NCBI GenBank assembly: GCA_021773565.1
Contig: JAJFJZ010000013.1
Location: forward strand, 372,001-436,000
Reading direction: 5' to 3'
From: Gammaproteobacteria bacterium
GTDB taxonomy: Bacteria; Pseudomonadota; Gammaproteobacteria; Pseudomonadales; Azotimanducaceae
DNA length: 64,000 nt
The position numbers and the translations under genes were made by a program. The notes beneath the pieces are model-generated. The model had not been told where the DNA came from. It ran no database searches and saw only the letters and a program-made list of their open reading frames with translations. Positions 23,928 through 33,196 of this stretch are shown here, piece by piece (within the stretch, counting starts at the first letter, position 1; the number at the start of each line of letters is the position of its first letter).

Positions 23928-25631
23928 GTGAAACGTGATCAGGCATACTACGATGAAATCAAGCAAAAATTCGCAGAGGAGCGGGATTTACGCTTGAAAT
24001 ACCGTCCGGAGGGAACGGCTCAATTTACTTCTGATTTCACAGGCGAGCTTAAAAAATACAGTGTAGACGTGTATGCCGATGCCTACGTAGAGCGGCCCGC
24101 CATAACTGACTCGGTAGAAGTGTTGTTTATAGGGGGCGGGTTTTCGGCGCTACTTACTTCCGCGCGATTACGCGAACGAGGCGTTGAAAGCATACGTATA
24201 GTGGAACGTGGAGCTGATGTGGGTGGCACCTGGTACTGGAACAGATATCCGGGAATTGCCTGCGATGTGGTTGCATACGACTATCTGCCATTGTTGGATG
24301 AGCTGGATTATGTGCCCAGGAACCATTACGCCAAGGGCGAGGAAATATTTGCACACTGCAAGGCAATTGCCACCAAATATAATTTGTATGATCTGGCAGT
24401 TTTCCAAACTACCGTAATCTCGACCGTCTGGCTTGAAGCTGAGCAAATCTGGCAAATAACGACAGACCGGGGTGACTGCATGAAGGCGCGATTTGTTATA
24501 TGCGCAAACGGAACCCTGTCGAAACCCAAATTGGCCAAAATTGACGGTATCGAAACCTTTCAGGGGCACTCCTTTCACACCTCACAATGGGACTATGCCT
24601 ACACAGGGGATGACTTATCCAGATTGTCAGATAAGACGGTTGGGATTATTGGAACAGGCGCAACAGCAGTACAGGCTGTACCCGGCCTTGCCGAGGCAGC
24701 AAAAGAATTATATGTCTTTCAGCGTACCCCCTCATCGATAGATATCCGGGAGGATTGGCCAACCGATCCTAACTGGGCGCGCAGCCTGAAACCGGGTTGG
24801 CAGGCGAAGCGACGCGAGCGCGCAATTCTTGGCCCGGAGCTCACGGAAGAACAACTGGCTAAACGCGCTGCAATGTCAAGAGAGGAGAAAATTCGCAGGC
24901 AGGAGAACGGTAATATCGATTACATGATGCGTATTCACAAACGCATCGACAGCATCGTCAAAAACCAGGAAACCGCAGATGCACTTAAACCCTGGTATAT
25001 GTTTATGTGCAAACGCCCCTGTTTTCATAATGACTACCTGCCCTCGTTTAATCGCAGCAATGTGCATCTGGTAGATACGCATGGCCAAGGCATTCGCGAA
25101 ATTAACGCCAAAGGTCCAATCTTCAACGGCGAGCAGTTTGAGCTGGACCTGCTGATTTATGCCACCGGCTATGAAGTTCAAAAAACAGGCATCTATAACC
25201 GCATTGAAGGCATCAACGGACTCGAACTAAATGACAAATACAGCACCGGCATGCGAACTTTGTTAGGAATCCACAGCGTTGGGTTTCCCAACCTTTTTAT
25301 TATGGGGGGGCAACAGGCATCCTTTCAGTTCAACCTTACTTATATGTTACAAACCCAGGGCGACCACATCGCGGAATGCATCGCCTATGCACGCAAAAAC
25401 GCACATCACACCATTGAACCCACGGCTGAGTCAGAAGAATGGTGGGTGCAGCAGGTGATAGCCAATCGGGGGAAAACTTCCCGCAGCGAAGACTGCACAC
25501 CGGGCTACTACAATTCGGAAGGCGAGAATAAACGGCGGCAGGATGGCAATTACAATGGTGGATTCGACAAATACTTTCACCACATGGCAAGCATTCGAAG
25601 GGAAATGCCAAAAAACTTTATACTCGACTAA
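23928..25631 (+). CDS. Flavin-containing monooxygenase, Baeyer-Villiger type
   Basis: A 567-residue FAD/NADPH monooxygenase. It has a first dinucleotide motif FIGGGFSALL (67-76), GGTWYWNRYPGIACD (99-113), a Baeyer-Villiger-like fingerprint FQGHSFHTSQWDY (211-223) and the second Rossmann motif GIIGTGATAVQ (239-249). Late motifs such as IYATGYEV support the class. It would insert oxygen next to a ketone or into a related carbonyl compound; the substrate cannot be told, though bulky ketones (terpenoid, steroid or aryl) fit the family. The long N-terminal segment before the first glycine motif is typical of the phenylacetone/steroid monooxygenase branch. GTG start with GGGAG upstream; 17 bases before a CoA-transferase gene. 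Confidence 0.92.
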   Translation: MKRDQAYYDEIKQKFAEERDLRLKYRPEGTAQFTSDFTGELKKYSVDVYADAYVERPAITDSVEVLFIGGGFSALLTSARLRERGVESIRIVERGADVGGTWYWNRYPGIACDVVAYDYLPLLDELDYVPRNHYAKGEEIFAHCKAIATKYNLYDLAVFQTTVISTVWLEAEQIWQITTDRGDCMKARFVICANGTLSKPKLAKIDGIETFQGHSFHTSQWDYAYTGDDLSRLSDKTVGIIGTGATAVQAVPGLAEAAKELYVFQRTPSSIDIREDWPTDPNWARSLKPGWQAKRRERAILGPELTEEQLAKRAAMSREEKIRRQENGNIDYMMRIHKRIDSIVKNQETADALKPWYMFMCKRPCFHNDYLPSFNRSNVHLVDTHGQGIREINAKGPIFNGEQFELDLLIYATGYEVQKTGIYNRIEGINGLELNDKYSTGMRTLLGIHSVGFPNLFIMGGQQASFQFNLTYMLQTQGDHIAECIAYARKNAHHTIEPTAESEEWWVQQVIANRGKTSRSEDCTPGYYNSEGENKRRQDGNYNGGFDKYFHHMASIRREMPKNFILD

Positions 25632-25648
25632 CCAGGACCTGATTAATT

Positions 25649-26818
25649 ATGAGCACAGATAATTACCCGCTCTCTGGCCTAAAAGTGCTGGATTTATCCC
25701 GCGTTCTTGCAGGCCCGTTCGCTGGCAGAATGCTGTCGGACCTTGGTGCCGATGTAGTTAAAATAGAGCCGCCGGACGGTGATATCACCCGCCTGTGGGG
25801 CCATGTAATAGCGGGTATTTCAGGCTACTATCACCAACAAAATGCCGGTAAAAGGAACGTATGCATAGATTTACGTGCAGATGGTGCCAAAGAACTGCTC
25901 TATGAGTTAGTGGCTGAAGCAGACATCCTGATAGAAAATTATCGACCGGATGTAATGCCTCGTTTGGGTCTGGGTTATGACGCCTTGAAGGTAATCAACC
26001 CACGCCTGATCATGTTATCAATCTCCGGATTTGGCCACAACGGGCCTGAATCCCATCGCGCGGCATATGCACCTATTATTCACGCTGAAGCAGGCCTGAC
26101 CTTTCGCCAGGCAGAGCGCAGCGCCCTTCCCTACAGTGAGTTGCCGCTTTCTGTTGCAGATACCAATGCATCCCTCCATGGACTGGTGGGGTTGCTTGCG
26201 GCAGTAATACATCGTCACAATACGGGAGTTGGCCAGCACATCGACATCGCCATGCTTGATGCAACGGTTGCCACCGATGACCAGATTCATTTTGATCTGG
26301 AGGGTGCAAATGCAAGCAACCAACCCCGTATAGCGGCTTGGGAAACCGGGGCTGGGCCCATCCTGGTATCGGCTGATGCACGTTATTTCTGGCACTGCCT
26401 CAGTCGCAAGGGATTGGTAGTAGACCCAACGACAAAGGACATGCTTGTGGAAGAAAAAATACCTTTACGAAAAAGCGCCATGGCAAACTTTATGGCGGGT
26501 TTATCAAGCCTGGAAGAGGTGGAATCAAGCATGGGGAGCATGAACCTTGCGTGGGGTAGAGTCGGCAATCCCACTGAAATTCAGGATCAACAAACGATAC
26601 GTAGTCGTGGCTCTATTATTGAAATAGACGATCGGGCTGGAGGAACTCGACCGGTAACCCAATCGCCCTATCGTTTTTCAGGTGCAAAAAGCGGCGTTCG
26701 TGGGCCAGCTCCACATCGTGGAGAACACAACGCTGAAATACTTGCAGAGTGGTTAAAGAAATCACCTGCAGATATTGAAACCTTAAAACAGGCTGCAATT
26801 CTGCACGCTGAAGAATGA
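25649..26818 (+). CDS. CaiB/BaiF-type (class III) CoA-transferase
   Basis: A 389-residue enzyme that moves CoA between acyl groups. Family motifs LKVLDLSRVLAGPFAGRML, DLGADVVKIEPP, NAGKRNVCIDLR, ENYRP and SISGFGHNGP are all present. The catalytic aspartate is Asp171 in SVADTNASLHG. The end PHRGEHNAEIL also matches. It lies in an apparent two-gene operon behind the Baeyer-Villiger-type monooxygenase, so it may activate the acid released after oxidation. It is somewhat short in the substrate-lid region compared with 400-plus residue homologues. No partner acyl-CoA dehydrogenase is in view. Confidence 0.93.
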   Translation: MSTDNYPLSGLKVLDLSRVLAGPFAGRMLSDLGADVVKIEPPDGDITRLWGHVIAGISGYYHQQNAGKRNVCIDLRADGAKELLYELVAEADILIENYRPDVMPRLGLGYDALKVINPRLIMLSISGFGHNGPESHRAAYAPIIHAEAGLTFRQAERSALPYSELPLSVADTNASLHGLVGLLAAVIHRHNTGVGQHIDIAMLDATVATDDQIHFDLEGANASNQPRIAAWETGAGPILVSADARYFWHCLSRKGLVVDPTTKDMLVEEKIPLRKSAMANFMAGLSSLEEVESSMGSMNLAWGRVGNPTEIQDQQTIRSRGSIIEIDDRAGGTRPVTQSPYRFSGAKSGVRGPAPHRGEHNAEILAEWLKKSPADIETLKQAAILHAEE

Positions 26819-26848
26819 GCGCTAAAAGTTTAAAAAAATTGTACCGGA

Positions 26849-27637
26849 TTACTCCAGGCGCCCTTTAAGCCTTCGCATACCGCCCAGCCAGCGATCGTAA
26901 TCGCTCGCCTTTCGCTGAAAATAGGTTTCCACCTCAGGATGAGGCAGCACCAGGAACCGACCTTCATGCATCGCCTCAATACAGGCATCAGCAACAAATT
27001 CGGGTTCAAGCACACCATCGCCACTGGCCTGGGATGGTTTGTTTCTATCCACCTTATTAGTGGCCGCTCCGCCAATATTCGTTCTCACCGCCTGGGGACA
27101 TAACACGGACACACCAATGCCCTGCTCCCCGTAATTGATTGATATCCACTCAGCAAACGCAACCGCTGCATGTTTTGATACTGCGTAGGGGCCTGAGTTC
27201 ATCTGGGTTAAAAGGCCGGCAGCGGAAGCCGTATTTAGCAGGTAACCACCCCCCCGTTTTATCATGCCCGGAATTACTGCCCGAGCCGCAGCCAGATGGG
27301 ACCAGGTATGGACATTCATCATACGCTGCCAGACCTCCGTCGACAGATCCAGACCACCGGCCTGGCCATAACCGGCATTGGAAACAAATATGTCAATTCC
27401 ACCGATGTTTTCTTCCGTGTCCCTAACCAGCTGCTCAATAGCCTGTTCGTCAGCTACATCCAAAGCACAGGAGCTTGCACAATCACCAATCATTGCCGCT
27501 GTTTCTGCTGCCGAGTCTGCACCAAGGTCGGTACAAATTACCGCACGGGCACCTTTGGCTGCAAATCGTTGCGCAAGTGCCCTGCCGATACCTGACCCGG
27601 CACCGGTAACTACAGTAATCCTGTCAACGAGATCCAT
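26849..27637 (-). CDS. Short-chain dehydrogenase/reductase
   Basis: A 262-residue classical SDR with TGAGSGIG near residue 12, NAGYG in the fourth-strand region and YAVSKHA as catalytic YxxxK. LCPQAVRTNI follows in the usual place. The C-terminal part (PEVETYFQRKASDYDRWLGG) matches SDRs next to acyl-CoA and monooxygenase genes in actinobacteria and gammaproteobacteria. The ATG directly abuts the TAA of the upstream FAD monooxygenase with no spacer, so the two are clearly one operon, headed by the TetR gene. Expected to oxidise or reduce the monooxygenase substrate or product. Confidence 0.9.
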   Translation of the reverse strand: MDLVDRITVVTGAGSGIGRALAQRFAAKGARAVICTDLGADSAAETAAMIGDCASSCALDVADEQAIEQLVRDTEENIGGIDIFVSNAGYGQAGGLDLSTEVWQRMMNVHTWSHLAAARAVIPGMIKRGGGYLLNTASAAGLLTQMNSGPYAVSKHAAVAFAEWISINYGEQGIGVSVLCPQAVRTNIGGAATNKVDRNKPSQASGDGVLEPEFVADACIEAMHEGRFLVLPHPEVETYFQRKASDYDRWLGGMRRLKGRLE

Positions 27638-28846
27638 TTAATCTTCCAATTTTGCCTGATAGGGACCAAAGGCCATCATTCTAGCCGGAATATCCCGTAA
27701 TACTGGCGTTTTTAACAATATCCTCACCATCAGGGGAAGCTCAAATTCTTTATCGTTAAATGCGCGTTTGGTAATCTGATTAACCACACGAGTCTGAATC
27801 TTCTGGACAGAGCGGGTTGCGCTATATCGCCTGTTTTGCACTTCCGCCAGGTGCCCGGTAGTGGACGCACCAGCTAATAGTGGCTCGGTCAACACATTTG
27901 CAGCCTCTATCGCGTCTGCAATCGCAAAATTAATTCCCACACCGCCAACGGGTGACATCGCATGCGCGGCATCACCAATTAATAATAATCCGTCCCGGTA
28001 CCAGGTATCCAGCATATCTGCTCTGACATTAAGGACGTGTACATCGTCAATATCCAGAATGGAATCCACTCGATCCTGTAACCACGGTACCGTTTTACCA
28101 ACGGCTTCTCGCAGGGATTCGACGCCTTGCTTGCGTAATCGAGAAAATTCACCCTTGTTTATCACGTAAGCCAATTGCCAAAGATCCACTCGATTGAGAA
28201 CGATGCAAAGATTTCCGTCAGCAGTGTAAAAGCCGGCCTGACTATCATCATCGCTCGCCGTACGCGGCAAACGCAGCCATGCAATATCCATAGGTTGGGA
28301 CTGGTTCTCTGCCTTAAAACCTGCCATCTTGCGAACTTTTGAGTAGCGGCCATCACAGGCGACTACAAGGTCACTCTTTATGGAATATTGATTGCCATCC
28401 GCTTTTACTTCCACACCGGTTATTCGGTCTTGTTCATCCGTGACTAATCCCGTAACTGCTGATCGAAATAATATTTCAAAACATTCATACCGATGAGCGC
28501 AATCGAGTAAGTATTTCAGAAAATTTTCCTGGGGCATCATGGCAATATAGGGGAATTTGGTTTTCAGCCGTTTAAAATTTACCAGTCGAATGAGCTTCGC
28601 CGGTGTATTGATTGACATCTGTTGAATCTTGCTGTGAGGCAACTCAAGTGCACCCTCGGCAAGGCCAATCTGGTCCAGTAACTCAAGCGTTGATGCATGT
28701 ACGGTGTCACCACGAAAATCACGGGCAAGATCGGGATGTAGCTCCAACACTTTAACCGAAACACCCTTGCGTGCTAACAACAAACCAAGAACCAGGCCCG
28801 CTGGTCCTGCACCGACAACACAGCATTGGCAATGCGCTTCGTTCAT
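27638..28846 (-). CDS. FAD-dependent aromatic-ring-hydroxylase-type monooxygenase
   Basis: A 402-residue flavoprotein of the PHBH/UbiH fold. It has CCVVGAGPAGLVLGLLLA (FAD Rossmann motif, about 8-25), RGDTVHASTLELL, VACDGRYSKVRK (DG motif) and LLIGDAAHAMSPVGGVGIN (GD motif, about 285-303). Members hydroxylate aromatic rings or epoxidise with NADPH; some act on steroids or polyketides. Position between a TetR regulator and an SDR indicates an inducible small operon for degradation or modification of a hydrophobic compound. Specific substrate unknown. Confidence 0.9.
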   Translation of the reverse strand: MNEAHCQCCVVGAGPAGLVLGLLLARKGVSVKVLELHPDLARDFRGDTVHASTLELLDQIGLAEGALELPHSKIQQMSINTPAKLIRLVNFKRLKTKFPYIAMMPQENFLKYLLDCAHRYECFEILFRSAVTGLVTDEQDRITGVEVKADGNQYSIKSDLVVACDGRYSKVRKMAGFKAENQSQPMDIAWLRLPRTASDDDSQAGFYTADGNLCIVLNRVDLWQLAYVINKGEFSRLRKQGVESLREAVGKTVPWLQDRVDSILDIDDVHVLNVRADMLDTWYRDGLLLIGDAAHAMSPVGGVGINFAIADAIEAANVLTEPLLAGASTTGHLAEVQNRRYSATRSVQKIQTRVVNQITKRAFNDKEFELPLMVRILLKTPVLRDIPARMMAFGPYQAKLED

Positions 28847-28906
28847 ATTTAGAGACTAACACGAAGCATATTCAAGTTCCTCTGCCTTGCTGTTTGTGGA
28901 TTGAAT

Positions 28907-29527
28907 CTACGCTGGAGTCGAACGAACCCCTGACAGCAATACCTCCAACATCCGTTTACTTTCTTCAAGTGCGATCGTTCGTTGGGGATGTTGAGCAATC
29001 CAGAACGTTGCTTCGTTCATCGCGCCGGTAAGTTGATGTACGAATGCCAGCACAGAAGGAACAGTAATCACCCCCGTAGCGACCAGATGTTCCAAAAAGG
29101 GCAGTAGCCGATCACGTCCAAACAGGTGATCTATTCTTCTCCACTCAGCTAATCCCAGAACAGAAGGACCATCAATCCTTAAAATTTGTTGAAGAGCCGA
29201 ATCAGAACAGGCTTCGATATATGCAAAACAACCACCTAAAAGCTGTTCCCACGAATCCCCTGCGGTTTCCGCAGAGGCATCAATTCGTGCTGCGACCGCT
29301 CGTTCTGCTTCTACATAAACCGCTTCGAAAAGTGCCCGTTTCGTAGAAAAGTGATGATATAGCGCGCCTTTGGTAACCCCCCCGATACGAATAATCTCTT
29401 CTGTCGTGGTAGCGGCGTATCCCTGTTTTGCGAAAAGTTCACTGGCAATAGTTAACAAGTGACTATGGGTCTGCCGCCCCTGTGCTATTTTGAGATTGGA
29501 TGATTTTTTGGGTATTGTTTTAACCAT
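28907..29527 (-). CDS. TetR/AcrR-family transcriptional regulator
   Basis: A 206-residue repressor-type regulator. The N-terminal helix-turn-helix reads LLTIASELFAKQGYAATTTE, then GVTKGALYHHFSTKRALFEAV, a very good TetR match. The C-terminal ligand-binding domain carries AEWRRIDHLFGR, as in TetR_C family members near short-chain dehydrogenases. It heads the minus-strand operon with the FAD monooxygenase (60 bases downstream) and the SDR. The palindrome 29534-29554 lies just upstream of its start, so it probably represses itself, its operon and perhaps the divergent START-domain gene. Confidence 0.93.
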   Translation of the reverse strand: MVKTIPKKSSNLKIAQGRQTHSHLLTIASELFAKQGYAATTTEEIIRIGGVTKGALYHHFSTKRALFEAVYVEAERAVAARIDASAETAGDSWEQLLGGCFAYIEACSDSALQQILRIDGPSVLGLAEWRRIDHLFGRDRLLPFLEHLVATGVITVPSVLAFVHQLTGAMNEATFWIAQHPQRTIALEESKRMLEVLLSGVRSTPA

Positions 29528-29533
29528 AACTAT

Positions 29534-29554
29534 ACATACCTTTGGTCGGTATGT
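29534..29554. promoter_or_regulatory. TetR-type operator palindrome
   Basis: The arms ACATACC and GGTATGT flank 7 bases (TTTGGTC) and form a 21-base palindrome 6 bases upstream of the TetR start. It lies in the 51-base gap to the divergent gene. Geometry and sequence (ATACC near each end) are characteristic of TetR/AcrR operators. No second copy was noticed elsewhere in the window. Confidence 0.7.
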
Positions 29555-29578
29555 TAATCTATCTGGACATTAAAACCA

Positions 29579-30052
29579 ATGATATCTATGAAGTCATTTG
29601 GCTTGATAGGCGCACTAGTACTCAGTTTGTCGATGTTTGGAGAAGCCGTGATGCAAATAGAGAAAGTTTACGAGTTACCATTTCCTGTTGATAGGGTCTA
29701 CCGGGCCTGGGTTTCGTCTAATACCGTAATCGCACCCGCCACGGCCATGGACATCGATCCACGAGTTGGCGGTCACTATAGATTAATTATGGAAACTCCT
29801 GAATTTTCGGGCCGCAACGAAGGCGTATTCCTCCTGGTAGAAGACAGGGAACATGTCCGCTATACATGGGAATGGAACGGTGACGGAGAGGTTACGGAAA
29901 TAGACGTCAGGTTTTCTGATTCCAACACGGGATCCCTGGTAAGCATTCAACATACCGGATTTCAAAAACAGGAAAGCGTTGAGAACCATGCGAGCGGCTG
30001 GGATAGCTATATTGCGGGATTGACAGAATTTCTTCGCAATCACCCAGTCTAG
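29579..30052 (+). CDS. SRPBCC/AHSA1-domain protein
   Basis: A START-like ligand-binding protein with the AHSA1 pattern: IEKVYELPFPVDRVYRAWVS at the start of the domain, DIDPRVGGHYRLIMET, then VRYTWEWNGDGEVTEIDVRF and a final helix SGWDSYIAGLTEFL. These domains bind hydrophobic ligands or co-chaperone surfaces. Two starts are possible. ATG 29579 adds a hydrophobic leader (LIGALVLSLSMFG), which could be a signal peptide. ATG 29651 has GGAGA 7 bases upstream and begins exactly at the domain, as usual for this cytoplasmic family. I give the longer form but consider the start unsettled. It is divergent from the TetR operon and shares its operator region. Confidence 0.78.
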   Translation: MISMKSFGLIGALVLSLSMFGEAVMQIEKVYELPFPVDRVYRAWVSSNTVIAPATAMDIDPRVGGHYRLIMETPEFSGRNEGVFLLVEDREHVRYTWEWNGDGEVTEIDVRFSDSNTGSLVSIQHTGFQKQESVENHASGWDSYIAGLTEFLRNHPV

Positions 30053-30063
30053 GTGTTAGCGAT

Positions 30064-31551
30064 TCAAGTACCACAAAAAGTTTTCTGGACAACCTGATCA
30101 GGTTTTGGCGGCAGAGCGAAGCGCTGTGTTTTCTTATCAAATCGATAGGGCTTGCCCAGTAAATCTACCAGCGTGTGAAAGGGTTTAAAATCCTGAAACC
30201 TGCTCGCAGACTCAATTACCTCCGCCACCAAATGATTTCGCGGAATATACACCGGATTAACTTTCAGCATATTTTCGATCGACGCAGCATGGTTATTGCG
30301 TTCTTCATTCAACCTCTGGCTCCAGCGTTCAATCCACGGTGTAAAAGCGCCCGGAAAGGAAAAGAAAGTACGCACGTTTTCTTTGGGTACTTGTTCAGGA
30401 TTTGCCAGCTCCGCAAGGACGCGAAAGCATAATGTGTAATCAACACTGTGCGCCTGCAATAATTCCAGCAAATTCTGAATCAGCGCTTCATCCCCTGCTT
30501 GATTGTTAGTCAGTCCCAGCTTGGCGTGCATATTAGTATTGTTTGCTTCCATATAGAGTTTGGGAAAAGCGTCAATGGCTGCCTGCCCGCTGGAAAGCGC
30601 CTTTTCTTCATTCTCATCAAGTAGAGGTAACAAGGCCTGCGTTAATTGAGCCAGATTCCAGTGCGCGATGGTGGGCTGATTTGAATAGGCATAACGCCCA
30701 TCTCGATCTATGGAGCTATAAACGGCATTAACATCAAAACTATCCATGAAGGCGCAAGGCCCATAGTCAATGGTTTCGCCAGATAACAACATATTATCTG
30801 TGTTCATAACTCCGTGAATGAAGCCCAGGGATTGCCATGTGGCAACCAGCTTCGCCTGTGCAGCGATTACATAGTCAAGCATGGCCCTGGCTGGATTTCC
30901 GGCATGTGCTGCGTCCGGATAATGACGCTCTATGACATGCGCTACCAGAGCAACAAGCGCGTCCTTATCTTTGCGTGCAGCAAAATATTGCACCGTACCA
31001 ATGCGAATATGGCTTTTTGCAACGCGTACAAGAACGGCACCGGGTAATGGTTCATCGCGCGCAACAATTTCACCCGTACTGGCAGCAGCAAGTGCCCGTG
31101 TAGTAGGAACCCCAAGTGCTGCCATTGCTTCACTGATTATATATTCGCGCAGAACCGGCCCAAGCGGTGAGCGACCATCTCCACCCCGGGAATAGGGTGT
31201 GCGTCCAGAACCCTTCAACTGAATGTCGTAACGCGCCCCATCCCCGGCTATCACTTCGCCCAACAACAATGCTCGACCGTCTCCCAATTGCGGACTCCAG
31301 CCGCCAAACTGGTGCCCCGCATAGACACTCGCAATGGGTTCGGCACCTGAAGGCACAAAATTTCCGGCACTAAAATCTACTCCCTGCCCGGATTCAAGCC
31401 AGCCGGGGTCGAAGCCAAGATGGCTTGCAAGCGCGTGATTTACCCGGATTAGTTTGGGCGCTGGCGCAGGTTGTGGATCCTGACGAGTATAAAAGTGCTC
31501 AGGTAGTCGCGCGTAACTATTATCAAAACGGGGTGTGTTAGTAGCTCTCAT
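30064..31551 (-). CDS. selO: SelO/YdiU protein adenylyltransferase (pseudokinase fold)
   Basis: A 495-residue SelO family member that transfers AMP from ATP to protein hydroxyls. Strong family blocks are SVYAGHQFGGWSPQLGDGRA, DIQLKGSGRTPYSRGGDGR, PLGPVLREYIISEAM and GVPTTRALA. GFIHGVMNTDNMLLSGETID, DYGPCAFMD and IGRWNLAQL-like (IAHWNLAQL) segments follow. The protein ends FCGT, keeping the conserved cysteine (Sec in some homologues) three residues from the end. Known SelO proteins respond to oxidative stress by modifying metabolic enzymes. It stands alone between convergent and parallel neighbours. Confidence 0.95.
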   Translation of the reverse strand: MRATNTPRFDNSYARLPEHFYTRQDPQPAPAPKLIRVNHALASHLGFDPGWLESGQGVDFSAGNFVPSGAEPIASVYAGHQFGGWSPQLGDGRALLLGEVIAGDGARYDIQLKGSGRTPYSRGGDGRSPLGPVLREYIISEAMAALGVPTTRALAAASTGEIVARDEPLPGAVLVRVAKSHIRIGTVQYFAARKDKDALVALVAHVIERHYPDAAHAGNPARAMLDYVIAAQAKLVATWQSLGFIHGVMNTDNMLLSGETIDYGPCAFMDSFDVNAVYSSIDRDGRYAYSNQPTIAHWNLAQLTQALLPLLDENEEKALSSGQAAIDAFPKLYMEANNTNMHAKLGLTNNQAGDEALIQNLLELLQAHSVDYTLCFRVLAELANPEQVPKENVRTFFSFPGAFTPWIERWSQRLNEERNNHAASIENMLKVNPVYIPRNHLVAEVIESASRFQDFKPFHTLVDLLGKPYRFDKKTQRFALPPKPDQVVQKTFCGT

Positions 31552-31579
31552 CTATATGCTTACTGGATTGCGCACTAAA

Positions 31580-33046
31580 TCAAAGACTTGTGGCCGGAGC
31601 CCAGGTAGCGTGCGTACCACTGCAGATTCGCTCTGGCAAGCGTACACGTGCAATGGGGCCATCCCCGGGTGATGCGGCTTCAAATATCAGGCATTCAGAT
31701 AGATCATTTGGCACATCAGAAGTAAAGGTTAGCAAATACCCGTCGTCCTCAGCAGTAGCATTATCTCGCGGTGCCATGACCGTTTCGCTAATAAAAACCC
31801 CATCCTCAAATTCAACAAGCTCTTCTGTTCCACTATCCATATCGTGTTTTATCAGACCATTAAGGGCAAACAATTCTGGCGCGCATGTACATTCATAGGC
31901 ATATCGATGTTTACGTCCGGCATACCTGCCGTTAATCATGGGGAACTCTGCACAGCGTTCGCTAAGTTGTTCTTCTGTAGTCGTACCGTTAACGAGGTTA
32001 AATCGCCAGCGATGCGCCCGTGCCTCGAGCACGTTCATATCCAGGGTTTCAAAGCCCTTGTGAACACCTTGCCTGCGCTGTACTCCACGTGCTGTGGGGT
32101 AGTGTTGATAAAAGCCGTCAAGTACAACCTCGTCTCCATCTTCATAGGCGTTTATCCAGTGCAGTACGAATGTGGGCGATGCTTCAAACCAGCGAATGTC
32201 TTCTGTGCCGCCATGGCGAGGAACCAGGCCAAATCGACTGGGTAGTTCCCGATAGAACCGGTTCGAATACTGCCCAGCCGCAAGGGCTTCGGGATCCCAG
32301 CCCAAAGGTAAGTCGTTAACAATTGTCCAGTGTTTCGTAAAAGCTATATCGTGCGGTAGTCGTGGACCGGGTAGTGGAACGTCAATATAGGAGGAAAGTG
32401 CTCCGTCTGCGCCCAATACCCCATAATGCATGTAGGGTTCTTTGGTGCTGTAGTTGAAGAAAAGCAGTTCTCCCGTGTGCTCATCCAGTTTTTGGTGGGC
32501 AGATACACCTTCGACCGGAAAACGCCCATTCCAATCTGATTTTCCCAGGGTTTCCAGAGTGCGCGGGTCCAGTTGATACAACTCACCACACTGATAGAAA
32601 CTTGCCAGGACAAGACCATTGTGCACGACTACATCGGTACTCGCATTATCCTTGAGCATGGTACGCGCCCCCCACCCCGCATCGGCCAACGCAATGCCTG
32701 GATGTTCAGTGATTCCAGCGTATAAACTCTGTTTAGCGCCTTGTTCGGCTAAAAATGCCTCTGTCTGCACAAAACGATTCCTGTACCGGGCCGCTCCTGC
32801 TTCAAAACTTATGGCATGTAACATTCCATCACCATCAAAGGGGTGATATCTGCGAATAGGCTCAAAAAGCGCGGTTTCGGTGTTACGCAAGTACACACCA
32901 TTCAGGTCATCGGGGATTTTTCCTGTTATGTCCATGTCCCAGGCATCATATTCACAAAACTGTGGTCGCCAGACACCGGAACGGTAGGGATGCACATCAT
33001 CACTTGGGAGACTGTGGTTAATGGGTTCGCGAATCTCGTATTTCAT
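31580..33046 (-). CDS. Carotenoid oxygenase family (RPE65/CCD-like) dioxygenase
   Basis: A 488-residue non-haem iron dioxygenase expected to cleave a conjugated double bond in a carotenoid, stilbene or lignin-derived substrate. The four iron-binding histidines of the beta-propeller can be placed: SAHQKLDEHTGEL, PHDIAFTKH, VLHWINAYEDGD and the C-terminal GTHATWAP. The N-terminal block GVYLRNTETALFEPIRRYHPFDGDGM matches NG-x-x-R-N...H-x-F-D-G-D-G-M of the family. I chose ATG 33046 (a TTG at 33073 is also in frame). No carotenoid synthesis genes are nearby, so a catabolic role is more likely than pigment processing; this is inference. Confidence 0.93.
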   Translation of the reverse strand: MKYEIREPINHSLPSDDVHPYRSGVWRPQFCEYDAWDMDITGKIPDDLNGVYLRNTETALFEPIRRYHPFDGDGMLHAISFEAGAARYRNRFVQTEAFLAEQGAKQSLYAGITEHPGIALADAGWGARTMLKDNASTDVVVHNGLVLASFYQCGELYQLDPRTLETLGKSDWNGRFPVEGVSAHQKLDEHTGELLFFNYSTKEPYMHYGVLGADGALSSYIDVPLPGPRLPHDIAFTKHWTIVNDLPLGWDPEALAAGQYSNRFYRELPSRFGLVPRHGGTEDIRWFEASPTFVLHWINAYEDGDEVVLDGFYQHYPTARGVQRRQGVHKGFETLDMNVLEARAHRWRFNLVNGTTTEEQLSERCAEFPMINGRYAGRKHRYAYECTCAPELFALNGLIKHDMDSGTEELVEFEDGVFISETVMAPRDNATAEDDGYLLTFTSDVPNDLSECLIFEAASPGDGPIARVRLPERICSGTHATWAPATSL

Positions 33047-33196
33047 AATAATCCAGCTTACAGCAGCGGACAACGAGCGTCACGCAGGCCACAATTCAAT
33101 CCACGCTATATGCGATCCAATTTATCGTGGATATAAGATTATTCAGGGTCTATGCTCTGTTAATCCACATCTACACACATTTTAAGGAACACAAAA

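Noticed and set aside
29579-29650. Certain signal peptide on the SRPBCC protein
   Set aside because: The hydrophobic leader is real in the frame, but a better ribosome site at 29651 and the cytoplasmic nature of the family leave the export claim open.
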